Source of the DNA: Bacterioplanoides pacificum
GTDB lineage: Bacteria; Pseudomonadota; Gammaproteobacteria; Pseudomonadales; Oceanobacteraceae
Reading direction: 5' to 3'
Assembly: GCF_042648445.1 (NCBI RefSeq)
Contig: NZ_JBHRYB010000016.1
Span: forward strand, 83,089 to 147,088
DNA: 64,000 nucleotides
Of the stretch, positions 40,165 through 49,521 are shown in pieces. The notes beneath the pieces are model-generated. The model saw only the letters and a program-made list of their open reading frames with translations. It was not told the DNA's origin and made no database searches. A program made the translations under genes and the position numbers. How positions within the stretch are numbered: the first letter of the stretch is position 1; each line of letters opens with the position of its first letter.

Positions 40165-40291
40165 AGTGCACCTGAAAACGAGAAAAGCGCGCGATTATAG
40201 GGATTGTGGGCGGCACTGGCGACCTCCCACGGCAGGTGAGACAGAGAATTACGTGGTCATTAAGTAGTTTTTTGATGCCGGTCAGTAACGG

Positions 40292-41254
40292 TTAATAGGG
40301 CCCGACACCAAACTGGCGGGCCAGCAACGCGGTGTTTTGTTGTACATAGTTAATAAACGCCTGGGTCGCCGGACTGGGCTGTTTGGCCGATGGATACACC
40401 AGGCACCAGGAGCGCCGCAGCGGAAATCCGTCGACATCTGCGATCTGCAGCTGACCCAGTTCCAGTTCTGCTTTAATCCCCAGTTTCGGTACTACCGACA
40501 CCCCCAGCCCGGCAAGAATGGCATGTTTTAACGCGTCGCTGGAGCCCAGCTCCATATGGGGCTTAAAGTTCAGCCGTTGTTGCTGACAATGCAGTTCCAG
40601 CGCCAGCCGGGTGCCGGAGCCGTGTTCCCGCACCAGCTGAGGTAGATCGAGAAACTGTTGTGCGGTTAACTGTTTGCCGGAACTGGCCTGTTTTTGTGCC
40701 AGCGGATGATCGCCGCGCCATACCGGCACCAGCTCGTTATCGAGAAACGGCAGCGATGTAAATGGCCGCTCACTTGGCACCATCCCCATCACCACCAGAT
40801 CGTCGCGGTTATTTTTCAGCCGTTCGATGGCGTTCTGGCGATTGACGACATGCACCTGAGTGGCGATATCCGGGTGTTCACGCAAAAACGGCTGTAATAA
40901 ATAGGGCAGCACAAACTGGGCGGTATTCACCGCTGTAACCCGTAAGTCGCCGGATATTTTGCCTTCCAGTGCATGCAGGCTGGCCTGCATATGTTTCAGC
41001 TGTTCAAACACCTGATTTACGCTGGCGGCGACAATATCTCCGGCCTGGGTGCGATATAACTTGCGGCCGACGTATTCAAATAATTTATGGCCAACGGCTT
41101 CTTCCAGCTGTTTGATCTGGGCGCTGACCGCAGGCTGAGTCAGGCCCAGCAGCTCGGCGGCTTTGCCATAGCCACCCTGTTCATTAACGGCCTGAAACAG
41201 TTGTAACTGACGCAGGCTGAGGCGGTTGACCAGGCGTTGTACGGTTAACGGCAT
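40292..41254 (-). CDS. LysR-family regulator divergent from pyruvate carboxylase (PycR-like)
   Basis: A 320-residue LysR regulator. The helix-turn-helix region reads RQLQLFQAVNEQGGYGKAAE with TQPAVSAQIKQLEEAVG. The effector domain is of the CbbR-like type. It is divergent from the pyruvate carboxylase genes across 115 bp, the same layout as pycR-pycA-pycB in Pseudomonas, so it most likely controls anaplerotic carboxylation. The effector is unknown. Confidence 0.85.
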   Translation of the reverse strand: MPLTVQRLVNRLSLRQLQLFQAVNEQGGYGKAAELLGLTQPAVSAQIKQLEEAVGHKLFEYVGRKLYRTQAGDIVAASVNQVFEQLKHMQASLHALEGKISGDLRVTAVNTAQFVLPYLLQPFLREHPDIATQVHVVNRQNAIERLKNNRDDLVVMGMVPSERPFTSLPFLDNELVPVWRGDHPLAQKQASSGKQLTAQQFLDLPQLVREHGSGTRLALELHCQQQRLNFKPHMELGSSDALKHAILAGLGVSVVPKLGIKAELELGQLQIADVDGFPLRRSWCLVYPSAKQPSPATQAFINYVQQNTALLARQFGVGPY

Positions 41255-41369
41255 AACCCATTCCGATGTATAAACCAGAGCTTATGCTAACCCAAAGAAC
41301 GATTAATTTTAACTGATGGAGTCGCCCGGGTTAGGGTAGCTGCTATCGACCATACGACGGGAGGAGCGG

Positions 41370-42836
41370 ATGTCTGTTTTTAATCACACCCCGGCCAGCC
41401 GTGAATCCGGTACCGAGGCCAGGCTGAACAAAGTGCTGATTGCCAATCGTGGTGAAATAGCGCTGCGCATTGTGCGTGCCTGTGCCGAAATGGGGATTCA
41501 GTCGGTTGCGATGTACACCGAAGCAGACCGTTATGCCTTACACGTAAAGCGTGCAGATGAGGCACACAGTCTGGGTGAAGATCCGCTGGCAGGGTATCTG
41601 GATCCGGCGCGTATCGTCAGTCTGGCGGTACAGACCGGCTGCGACGCCATTCATCCCGGTTATGGTTTTTTATCGGAAAATGCGGAGTTTGCCCGGCTGG
41701 CGGAACAGGCGGGCATTGTCTTTATCGGCCCGGCTTCCGCGGTCATTGAGCGTATGGGGGATAAAACCGCCGCCCGCGATAGTATGCGTGCCGCCGGTGT
41801 TCCGGTGACCCCCGGCTCCGATGGCAATCTGACCGATGTTGAGCAGGCGCTGGCACTGGCTGAAGAGGTTGGTTATCCGGTCATGATTAAAGCCACCTCG
41901 GGTGGTGGTGGCCGCGGGATTCGTCGTTGTGATGACGCTGGCGAATTACGTCAGCAGTATCCGCGGGTGATTTCTGAAGCCAGCAAAGCGTTTGGCAGTG
42001 CCGACGTATTCCTGGAAAAATGTATCGTTAATCCGCGCCATATCGAGGTGCAGATTCTGGCCGATGGTCAGGGTAATGTGATTCATCTGTATGAGCGTGA
42101 CTGCTCTATTCAGCGGCGTAACCAGAAGCTGATCGAAATTGCGCCCAGTCCTCAGCTGACGCCGGAACAGCGCGATTATGTCGGCAGCCTGGCGGTGAAA
42201 GCAGCCATGGCGGTGGGTTACGAAAATGCCGGCACGGTGGAATTTCTGCTTACCGGCAACCAGGTGTATTTTATGGAAATGAACACCCGGGTGCAGGTTG
42301 AACACACCATCACCGAAGAAATCACCGGGGTGGATATCGTCCGTGAACAGCTGCGTATTGCGGCCGGCAATGCACTGACTTTCCGCCAGCAGGATATCCG
42401 TTATCAGGGGTTTGCACTGCAGTTCCGTATTAACGCCGAAGATCCGCAGAATGACTTTTTTCCCAGTTTTGGCCGCATCAGCCATTATTACGCACCGGGT
42501 GGCCCGGGAGTACGGGTCGATACCGCTATTTATACCGGCTATGACATCCCGCCGTATTTTGACTCTATGTGTCTGAAGCTGGTGGTCTGGGCGCTCAGCT
42601 GGGATGAAGTGATCGCCCGTGGTCAGCGTGCGCTGGACGATATGCGTTTACAGGGGGTGACCACCACCGCGCCGTATTATCAGCAGATTCTGGCCCATCC
42701 GCAGTTCCGTGCCGGGCAGTTTAATACCAGCTTTGTCAGCGACAATCCGCAACTGCTGAGTTATTCCAATAAACGTCAGCCACGCGATATCGCACTGGCG
42801 ATTGCCGCTGCCATCGCTGGCCATGCGGGTTTGTAA
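41370..42836 (+). CDS. pycA: Pyruvate carboxylase subunit A (biotin carboxylase)
   Basis: A 488-residue ATP-grasp biotin carboxylase. It has KVLIANRGEIALRIVRACAE near residue 21, SGGGGRGIRRC (glycine-rich ATP loop), ERDCSIQRRNQKLIE, and MEMNTRVQVEHTITEE. It carboxylates the biotin on the B subunit using ATP and bicarbonate. GGAGGAG precedes the ATG. It is 12 bp from pycB and close to a carbonic anhydrase gene that can supply bicarbonate. Confidence 0.94.
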   Translation: MSVFNHTPASRESGTEARLNKVLIANRGEIALRIVRACAEMGIQSVAMYTEADRYALHVKRADEAHSLGEDPLAGYLDPARIVSLAVQTGCDAIHPGYGFLSENAEFARLAEQAGIVFIGPASAVIERMGDKTAARDSMRAAGVPVTPGSDGNLTDVEQALALAEEVGYPVMIKATSGGGGRGIRRCDDAGELRQQYPRVISEASKAFGSADVFLEKCIVNPRHIEVQILADGQGNVIHLYERDCSIQRRNQKLIEIAPSPQLTPEQRDYVGSLAVKAAMAVGYENAGTVEFLLTGNQVYFMEMNTRVQVEHTITEEITGVDIVREQLRIAAGNALTFRQQDIRYQGFALQFRINAEDPQNDFFPSFGRISHYYAPGGPGVRVDTAIYTGYDIPPYFDSMCLKLVVWALSWDEVIARGQRALDDMRLQGVTTTAPYYQQILAHPQFRAGQFNTSFVSDNPQLLSYSNKRQPRDIALAIAAAIAGHAGL

Positions 42837-42848
42837 TCAGGAGAACAG

Positions 42849-44636
42849 ATGATGAAAGCCATTGAAGTCACCGATCTGACACTGCGCGATGCGCATCAGT
42901 CTCTGATTGCCACCCGCTTACGCACCGAAGATATGTTACCAATCTGCGCCAGGCTGGATCAGGTGGGTTACTGGTCGCTGGAAGTCTGGGGTGGTGCCAC
43001 CTTTGATGCCTGTGTGCGTTTCCTGAAAGAAGACCCCTGGGCAAGATTACGCCAGTTACGTGCGGCCCTGCCTAACAGCCGTTTGCAGATGTTATTACGG
43101 GGCCAGAACCTGTTGGGTTACCGCCATTACGCCGACGATGTGGTGCAGGCTTTTGTACAGCGGGCGGCCGCCAACGGCATTGATGTGTTCCGGGTGTTTG
43201 ATGCATTAAACGATTTGCGCAATCTGGAAACCGCGATGACGGCGGTTAAGGCGGCCGGTAAACACGCTCAGGGTACCATCTGTTACACCACCAGTCCGGT
43301 GCATAAACCGCAGCTGTTTGTCGAACAGGCCAAACAGCTGCGCGATATGGGCGCCGATTCGATTGCCATTAAAGATATGGCTGGTTTGCTGGAGCCGTTT
43401 GCCACCTTCGACGTGGTCAGTGCGATCAAAGCCGAGGTGGATTTACCGCTGGTGATTCACAGCCATCAGACCGCCGGACTGGGGGCGTTATGCCAGCTGA
43501 AAGCGATTGAAGCCGGTGCCGACCGGATTGATACCGCAATTTCATCGTTTGCCGGTGGTACCAGCCATCCGGCAACGGAATCGCAGGTTGCGGCGTTACG
43601 GCATTCGCCGTACGACACCGGTCTAGATCTGGAATTGCTGGCGGAGATTGCTGACTATTTCCGCGAAGTGCGGAAAAAATATCACCAGTTTGAAAGTGAA
43701 TTCACCCGCGAAGATGTTGGCGTACAACGGAATCAGGTGCCGGGGGGCATGATGTCGAACCTGGCCAACCAGCTGAAAGAACAAAATGCGCTGCATCGTA
43801 TCCATGAGGTCTTTAGTGAAATTCCGCGGGTTCGTGAAGATCTGGGGTATCCTCCGCTGGTAACACCAACGTCACAGATTGTCGGCACCCAGGCGGTGTA
43901 CAACGTGTTATCCGGTGAGCGGTATAAAACCATTACCAATGAAGTAAAACGTTATCTGCAGGGCGGTTATGGCAAACCACCCACGGCGGTTAATGCGCGC
44001 CTGCAGCAGCAGGCGATTGGTAATGAGCCGGTTAACGACGGCCGGCCAGCGGATTTATTAACCCCTGAGTTGCAACGTTTACGGCTTGAAATCGGCGAGC
44101 TGGCGCAGAACGAAGAAGACGTGCTGACGTACGCTATGTTCCCGGATCTGGCACGCGACTTTTTCCAGCAGCGGGCCGCCGGTACCCTGCAAGCCGAAGC
44201 ACTGGAAGCGGTCGCGACGGATAAAACCGCGGCTGCGGTGGCGACTGAATTTCTGATTGATGTGCACGGCGAAAAATACGAAATCGCCATTACCGGTGCC
44301 GGTCAGGAAGGCGGAAAACGCAAACTGTATCTGTCGCTTGATGGCATGCCGGAAGAAGTCAGCATTGAACCGCTGAATGAATACGTAGCCGATGCCGGCC
44401 GTGGGCGTAAACGCGCTACCGAGCCGGGGCATGTGGGAGCGGCGATGCCGGGTAATATCGTTGAGGTATTGGTCAGCGTGGGTGATGTGGTACGTGCCGG
44501 GCAGGCCTTACTGGTCACTGAGGCGATGAAAATGGAAACGGAAGTTCATGCCAGTATTGGCGGCGAAATTCGTGCTATTCATGTGGCCAAAGGGGATCGG
44601 GTGACACCGGGAGAAGTGCTGGTGGAAATCGGTTAA
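42849..44636 (+). CDS. pycB: Pyruvate carboxylase subunit B (carboxyltransferase with biotinyl domain)
   Basis: A 595-residue subunit. The N-terminal DRE-TIM carboxyltransferase domain starts TDLTLRDAHQSLIATRLRTE. A conserved PYC/OadA domain lies in the middle, and the C-terminal biotinyl domain has EAMKMETE, with the biotin lysine at K561. The sequence type is shared with the oxaloacetate decarboxylase alpha subunit, but no OadB/OadG membrane subunits are adjacent and a biotin carboxylase is, so ATP-dependent pyruvate carboxylase (pyruvate to oxaloacetate) is the better call. Two ATGs in tandem start it. Confidence 0.93.
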   Translation: MMKAIEVTDLTLRDAHQSLIATRLRTEDMLPICARLDQVGYWSLEVWGGATFDACVRFLKEDPWARLRQLRAALPNSRLQMLLRGQNLLGYRHYADDVVQAFVQRAAANGIDVFRVFDALNDLRNLETAMTAVKAAGKHAQGTICYTTSPVHKPQLFVEQAKQLRDMGADSIAIKDMAGLLEPFATFDVVSAIKAEVDLPLVIHSHQTAGLGALCQLKAIEAGADRIDTAISSFAGGTSHPATESQVAALRHSPYDTGLDLELLAEIADYFREVRKKYHQFESEFTREDVGVQRNQVPGGMMSNLANQLKEQNALHRIHEVFSEIPRVREDLGYPPLVTPTSQIVGTQAVYNVLSGERYKTITNEVKRYLQGGYGKPPTAVNARLQQQAIGNEPVNDGRPADLLTPELQRLRLEIGELAQNEEDVLTYAMFPDLARDFFQQRAAGTLQAEALEAVATDKTAAAVATEFLIDVHGEKYEIAITGAGQEGGKRKLYLSLDGMPEEVSIEPLNEYVADAGRGRKRATEPGHVGAAMPGNIVEVLVSVGDVVRAGQALLVTEAMKMETEVHASIGGEIRAIHVAKGDRVTPGEVLVEIG

Positions 44637-44761
44637 CCATTGGTGACAAAAAAAGAGAACAGAGTGCTGCGGCTTAGCTGTGTTCAGCCACAGAAATCCC
44701 GTATGCTGCTTTAATAACGAAAACCGGCTAACCGGTTTACAGCTAACATGGTGAGTGCACA

Positions 44762-45439
44762 ATGGATCTTAAAATTATTGAAGGGGTATTAAACTTTCGC
44801 GAAAAAGTTTACCCGCAACGTAAAGACCTGTTTGGCACCCTGGCGACCGGCCAGAGCCCTCAGGCATTATTTATTACCTGCTCGGACTCGCGTATTGATC
44901 CGAATATGGTCACCAGTGCAGACCCGGGTGATCTGTTTATTTGTCGTAATGCCGGCAATATTATTCCGCCACACAGCAATGAAACCGGTGGTATGACGGC
45001 ATCGGTGGAATACGCCGTAGCGGTGCTGGGCGTGAAAGATATTATTATTTGTGGCCATACCGATTGTGGCGCTATTACCGGCGCACTGAATGTGCAACAA
45101 ATGAAAGGACTGCCACACGTTAAAGAATGGTTAGGTCACTGCCGCAGTGCGATGGAAATTGTGCGCGAGCGTCATGATATCGATTCAGATGGCTGTATTG
45201 GCCATGAATATCTGAATGAAGCGATCGAAGAAAACGTGTTGCAGCAGTTACAGCATCTGCGTACTCATCCGGCGGTTGCAGCTAAGCTGGCGACCAATAA
45301 AGTACGTTTACACGGTTGGGTTTATAACATCGAACGGGGCGAAATCCGCTGCAGTGAAGGTGGCCCGTTTGTTGATTTCCACGATCATTATCTGGAAGAA
45401 ATCGAAGCCGTGAATGAAAAGCGTTTTTTCGCTAAATAA
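44762..45439 (+). CDS. can: Beta-class carbonic anhydrase
   Basis: A 225-residue zinc enzyme that interconverts CO2 and bicarbonate. Zinc ligands are C40 and D42 (ITCSDSRID, with R44) and H99 and C102 (ICGHTDCGAI), the type II beta pattern. It lies 125 bp after pycB on the same strand. Bicarbonate is the substrate of the PycA half-reaction, so the neighbourhood makes metabolic sense. It may have its own promoter. A hairpin spans its stop codon. Confidence 0.95.
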   Translation: MDLKIIEGVLNFREKVYPQRKDLFGTLATGQSPQALFITCSDSRIDPNMVTSADPGDLFICRNAGNIIPPHSNETGGMTASVEYAVAVLGVKDIIICGHTDCGAITGALNVQQMKGLPHVKEWLGHCRSAMEIVRERHDIDSDGCIGHEYLNEAIEENVLQQLQHLRTHPAVAAKLATNKVRLHGWVYNIERGEIRCSEGGPFVDFHDHYLEEIEAVNEKRFFAK

Positions 45440-45459
45440 ATCGTCCTGTTTAGCGAAAA
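45426..45459 (+). terminator. Hairpin spanning the carbonic anhydrase stop codon
   Basis: A perfect 11-bp stem TTTTCGCTAAA/TTTAGCGAAAA encloses a 12-nt loop that holds the stop codon TAA and a TCC. No T-run follows. It could stabilise the mRNA end or act together with the larger palindrome just downstream. Confidence 0.5.
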
Positions 45460-45463
45460 CAGT

Positions 45464-45565
45464 AAAGAACCGATTATTTTTCACCACAGCGATTGGGGTC
45501 GCGTTGGTTTCAGCCTGACAGGGAGTTAAGCTGAATCCGTGGTTGAAAAATATCGGTTCTTTTTT
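45464..45565. repeat. Long palindromic element after can, with T-run
   Basis: Arms 45464-45487 and 45539-45563 are inverted complements (AAAGAACCGAT...ATCGGTTCTTT, then ATTTTTC/GAAAAAT) over about 24 bp. A right-hand T-run makes it also a possible terminator for can. The arm ends resemble the TTTTTC/GAAAAA ends of the TCC-loop elements; the 51-nt centre contains CTCCCTG on the minus strand but no clean TCC hairpin. Confidence 0.72.
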
Positions 45566-45663
45566 ATGAAACGTATTATTTGTCGCAGTAGGCTGGCAAC
45601 GCCAGGTTCCAGCATCGTCGACTAGTACAGTACCTGTGCAGTCGTCAGCTCAGCCATGTATTG

Positions 45664-47034
45664 TCAGCCGTAACGGTTCTGCAGATAAGCGAATACCGCC
45701 CGGATGCCCATGGCTTCGCCACCGACCGGACGCCCCGGCAATTTACGCTGATTCCAGGCCATCACATCAAAATGCACCCAGGGGGTGTCGTCGACAAAAT
45801 GTTGCAGATACAGTGCGGCGGTGATGGCGCCTCCGAATGGTGTGGCCGCAGAATTCACCATATCGGCGATGTCGCTTTTCAGCATGTCGTTGTAGGGTTG
45901 ATGCAAGGGAAGCTGCCAAACCGGGTCGCTGACTTTATGACCTTGTTGCATCAGGTCACCGGCCAACTGCATCTGATTGGTGAAAAAACCGGGCAATTCG
46001 GTACCCAGTGCCACGCGGCAAGCACCGGTTAAGGTGGCGAAGTCGAAAATGATTTCCGGTTCATCGGTTAAGGCTTCAGTTAACGCATCACACAATACCA
46101 GACGACCTTCGGCGTCGGTGTTATCAATTTCCACCGTGGTGCCTTTGCGGGTAGTGATGACATCACCGGGGCGGAAGGCATTGGCACTGACGGCGTTTTC
46201 CACCGCCGGAATTAATACCCGCAGATTAACCGGCAGTTGCTGCGACATGATCAGATACGCCAGCCCTAAGACCTGAGCTGCACCGCCCATGTCTTTTTTC
46301 ATCAGCCGCATGGCGTTGGACGGTTTCAGGTCTAAACCGCCACTGTCGAAGCACACGCCTTTACCCACCAGTGTGATTTTCGGATCGTCGTCGTTGCCCC
46401 AGCGCAGATCGATTAATCGGGGTGCATGTTCGCTGGCGCGGCCAACGGCATGAATGGTTGGGTAATTCTGGGCTAATAAATCGTCGCCAATCACATGCGA
46501 CACCGAGGCACCAAACTGCAGAGCGATGGCTTCAGCCGCCACTGCCAGATCCTGCGGCATCATATCGGCGGCCGGGGTATTAATCAGGTCACGGGTCCAG
46601 CGCACGGCCTGAATCATATCCTGTGCGGTTTTAAGAACGGTATCGTCTGACAACGCCAGACATGCCTGCGGCTGGTTATTTTGTTTGTACTTTTCAAACC
46701 GATACGCGCCAACACCCCAGGCAAAGGCAATGGCCAGCAGGCTTTCCGGCTGATCAATGTTGCTGATGTGATAGTGACCGGCTGGCAGCAGCGCCGAACA
46801 ATCTCCGGCGGCAAACATATCGTCGAGCGATTCACAAACAAACAAAGCACCGCTGGCGTTGCCATCGGTCGCCGGTAATAACTGTGCGCCGTTACCACGA
46901 AAGCCCACAGACGCCAGCCAGTTGTGCACGCTCTGCGGCTGCTGGGCCAGCCAGTGTTCGTAGTTTTCTTTTTCCAGGATGGTGAGTGGGATGGTGCTTT
47001 CGGCCTGATCAGCGGCTAATAAAACGGCAGACAT
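45664..47034 (-). CDS. Leucyl aminopeptidase family (M17) metallopeptidase
   Basis: A 456-residue peptidase. The M17 metal and catalytic blocks are GKGVCFDSGGLDLKPS with MKKDMGGAA (about residues 223-254) and NTDAEGRLVLCDAL (about 309-322). The N-terminal domain is shorter and diverges from PepA. It removes N-terminal residues from peptides in the cytosol using two metal ions. It is convergent with can and stands alone. E. coli PepB is a possible closer relative, but I cannot separate the subfamilies by eye. Confidence 0.9.
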   Translation of the reverse strand: MSAVLLAADQAESTIPLTILEKENYEHWLAQQPQSVHNWLASVGFRGNGAQLLPATDGNASGALFVCESLDDMFAAGDCSALLPAGHYHISNIDQPESLLAIAFAWGVGAYRFEKYKQNNQPQACLALSDDTVLKTAQDMIQAVRWTRDLINTPAADMMPQDLAVAAEAIALQFGASVSHVIGDDLLAQNYPTIHAVGRASEHAPRLIDLRWGNDDDPKITLVGKGVCFDSGGLDLKPSNAMRLMKKDMGGAAQVLGLAYLIMSQQLPVNLRVLIPAVENAVSANAFRPGDVITTRKGTTVEIDNTDAEGRLVLCDALTEALTDEPEIIFDFATLTGACRVALGTELPGFFTNQMQLAGDLMQQGHKVSDPVWQLPLHQPYNDMLKSDIADMVNSAATPFGGAITAALYLQHFVDDTPWVHFDVMAWNQRKLPGRPVGGEAMGIRAVFAYLQNRYG

Positions 47035-47381
47035 ACGGTGTGGGTCTCTTTAGCAATGGATCTACACAGTATAGAGGAGGCTGATCTGAAGCGGAAAGAC
47101 TGCAATACGTGTAATTCGTATCGTGCCGAATACGCCTGCCACCCGAAGGCATCATAATTTATTCCGCTGTTATTTTTTAATGGCGTGATTATAGGCGGCT
47201 TTTATCAACCGGGTATGTGGCCGGATGTCGCACCATTTAATATTCTTATGCAGTTAATTGTAGGGCCGCTGCTGTCATTTAATTGCAAAAAAAGCGCAAT
47301 TTTTTGGTCAGAAAGCTGCCATCTTGCTGTCACCGGCGCACGGCTTAATAACGCCATGACCCTGTCTGACCAGGCTTATTT
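47035..47381. other. Intergenic region upstream of phoD
   Basis: 347 bases between divergent genes, with no credible ORF. A CTGTCAT heptamer at 47272-47278 followed by AT-rich sequence is a possible half Pho box. A second CTGTCAC lies about 55 bp further on, too far for a standard Pho box. GCGTATTCGGCAC-like imperfect palindromes occur near 47130. No terminator or RNA gene is visible. Confidence 0.5.
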
Positions 47382-49112
47382 ATGCCGATACAATCTGTGT
47401 CGCTGACGCGCCGTCAATTTATGCTTTCGGGGGCTGCTGCATCGGCCTTATGTTATTCCGCGGATAGCGGTTCTGCGGCACAACAATCGTCGCACAACCA
47501 TCATCTGGCCGGACCGTCCAGCGATGGCTTTCCGTTTCAGCACGGTGTTGCCAGTGGTGATCCGCTGCATGACCGGGTCATTCTCTGGACCCGGATTACC
47601 CCGCCGGCGGGCATACAGCAATTGCAATATCGCTGGCGCGTGGCGTCGGATGTGAATTTTACCGAGCTGGTGGCACAAGGTCAGGGAGTTACCGATCTCG
47701 CGCGTGACTTTACCGTGAAAGTGGATGCCGACGGTTTGTCGCCGGGCCACAGTTATTATTATCTGTTCGAAGCACTGGGGCAGATGTCGGATATCGGCCG
47801 TACCCGTACCTTACCGCAGCATCATACCGAACACCTGCGTATTGCCTTTACCTCCTGCTCCAACTACGCCCGGGGGTATTTTAATGTGTATAAAGATATT
47901 GCCCGGCGGCCGGATCTGGATGTGGTGCTGCATCTGGGGGATTACATTTATGAATACGATAATCTGGAACAAAGCCTGAGCAGCGGACGACTGCATCAGC
48001 CGGCTCACGAAACCTTAACGCTGGCCGATTACCGCCAGCGCCACGCCTGTTATAAGCGCGATAACGATCTGCAGCAGCTGCACCGGCAACATCCGGTTAT
48101 CGTGATCTGGGATGATCACGAAGTGGCCGATAACGCCTGGGGTGGCTTTGATCTGGCGACAGGCCGTTCCGGTGGCGCCGGTAACCATCAGGCCGCTGAT
48201 GGCGACTGGCAGGGACGATTAGCGGCTGCGGTGCAGGCCTATATGGAATGGATGCCAATCCGCGAACAACACAATGACTATGGCCAGCGTCAGATCTACC
48301 GCTCGTTCCGGTTTGGTGATCTGCTGCAACTGAATATGCTGGATACCCGGCTGGCCGGCCGTGATGGTCCCAGTGACGATCCGGCGATCCGTGATGCACA
48401 ACAGCGTACGTTACTTGGTTATCCGCAGGAGCGCTGGCTGGAGCAGCAGTTGTCGGACGCCCAGCGTGATGGCGTGTGCTGGAAATTGCTGGGGCAGCAG
48501 GTGATGATGGCGCAGTTCCAGCTTAATCATTCACCCCTGAATCACGATCAGTGGGATGGTTATCCGGCGGCACGCCAGCGTTTGTTTGATCATATCCGCC
48601 AGGCCAATATCGATAATTTTGTGGTACTCACCGGTGATATCCACTCCAGCTGGGCACTGACGCTGAACGATGATCCGTTTGCAGATCAGCCGGGCGATAA
48701 TCTTGGTGTTGAACTGGTGACTCCGGCGGTAACGTCTCCCGGTATCGACAATCAAACCCAGGCGGCACTGGCGGCAGCGTCGCTTGAGTCGTTGCTGCCA
48801 CATCTGAATTTTGTCGATTTTTATTACCGCGGTTATGTGTTGCTGGACATTACCCGGGAACGGATTCAGGCCGAATGGTGGGTGGTGGATAACGTGCAAC
48901 GGCCGCGTTATGCCAGCCACTGTTTACGGGCATTGGTGATTCCCCGGGGACAGGCACAGTTGCAACCGGCGCCGGCATTAACTCCGGCGAAACCGGCGGC
49001 GGCGCTGGCGCCGGATTTTTCTCCTTCCTTTTCTTATCTGCGCCGCTGGCGCGGGCATACGGATCATTCCCTGCGCTCAGGCCTGCTGGCACAACAATCC
49101 ACTTCGCTCTGA
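47382..49112 (+). CDS. phoD: Alkaline phosphatase D, Tat-exported
   Basis: A 576-residue PhoD-family phosphodiesterase/phosphatase. The N-terminus MPIQSVSLTRRQFMLSGAAA is a twin-arginine signal (RR at 10-11). The PhoD N-terminal block HGVASGDPLHDRVILWTR follows. The metallophosphatase core shows TSCSNYARGYFNVY, LHLGDYIYEYD, IWDDHEVADNAWGG and LTGDIHSSW. It releases phosphate from phosphoesters in the periplasm. It is normally induced by phosphate starvation; only a weak half Pho box is visible upstream. Confidence 0.93.
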   Translation: MPIQSVSLTRRQFMLSGAAASALCYSADSGSAAQQSSHNHHLAGPSSDGFPFQHGVASGDPLHDRVILWTRITPPAGIQQLQYRWRVASDVNFTELVAQGQGVTDLARDFTVKVDADGLSPGHSYYYLFEALGQMSDIGRTRTLPQHHTEHLRIAFTSCSNYARGYFNVYKDIARRPDLDVVLHLGDYIYEYDNLEQSLSSGRLHQPAHETLTLADYRQRHACYKRDNDLQQLHRQHPVIVIWDDHEVADNAWGGFDLATGRSGGAGNHQAADGDWQGRLAAAVQAYMEWMPIREQHNDYGQRQIYRSFRFGDLLQLNMLDTRLAGRDGPSDDPAIRDAQQRTLLGYPQERWLEQQLSDAQRDGVCWKLLGQQVMMAQFQLNHSPLNHDQWDGYPAARQRLFDHIRQANIDNFVVLTGDIHSSWALTLNDDPFADQPGDNLGVELVTPAVTSPGIDNQTQAALAAASLESLLPHLNFVDFYYRGYVLLDITRERIQAEWWVVDNVQRPRYASHCLRALVIPRGQAQLQPAPALTPAKPAAALAPDFSPSFSYLRRWRGHTDHSLRSGLLAQQSTSL

Positions 49113-49515
49113 ATAATCAACAGTTGTCCACGCTTTCTGTGGATAAAATATTGGATAAGTTTGGGGTAACCATCTCCAGGCCGCATAGTCTGGCGTCTTT
49201 TGTCAGATCGGTGAAAATTTAACCGATTTGTCACAATCTGCCGGAACTCACAGCACGACTGGGTTTTCAAGTGATTTTTGTATAAAAATCAATGATTTTT
49301 CAACAACCGGTCAGTCTGATTGTTAACTGTACAATTGGCCTTTGTGCTGTGGAAAAGTCTGTGATTAATCTGGAGATTAGTGGTGGAATCTTTTGTGAAT
49401 TAACATTCTGCAAGGTTTTTTTGCACTTTCATGAACTGTATCGGGTATAACCTGAGGTTTATTGATACAGTTATCCGCTGATAGTGTTATCAGTTTTTAG
49501 CTCTGGCAGGAAAGC
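49113..49515. other. AT-rich intergenic region with DnaA-box-like sequences
   Basis: 403 bases with no gene. It contains a perfect DnaA box on the minus strand (TGTGGATAA, 49138-49146) and near matches TTGTCCACG (49124-49132), ATTGGATAA (49150-49158), TGTGGAAAA (49348-49356) and TTATCCGCT (49471-49479). An AT palindrome GATTTTT-gtat-AAAAATC lies near 49272-49290. The promoter of the DUF2339 gene must also lie here. It is not next to dnaA, dnaN or gidA, so I do not call it oriC. Confidence 0.5.
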
Positions 49516-49521
49516 GTGCGT

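Noticed and set aside
47272..47278. Pho box upstream of phoD
   Set aside because: Only one CTGTCAT heptamer is clear; the second repeat at the required 4-bp spacing is poor, so it is noted only as a half site.
49113..49515. Chromosomal origin oriC
   Set aside because: DnaA-box-like sequences are present, but no dnaA, dnaN, gidA, parA or rpmH gene is nearby and no DnaA-trio or 13-mer series is clear.
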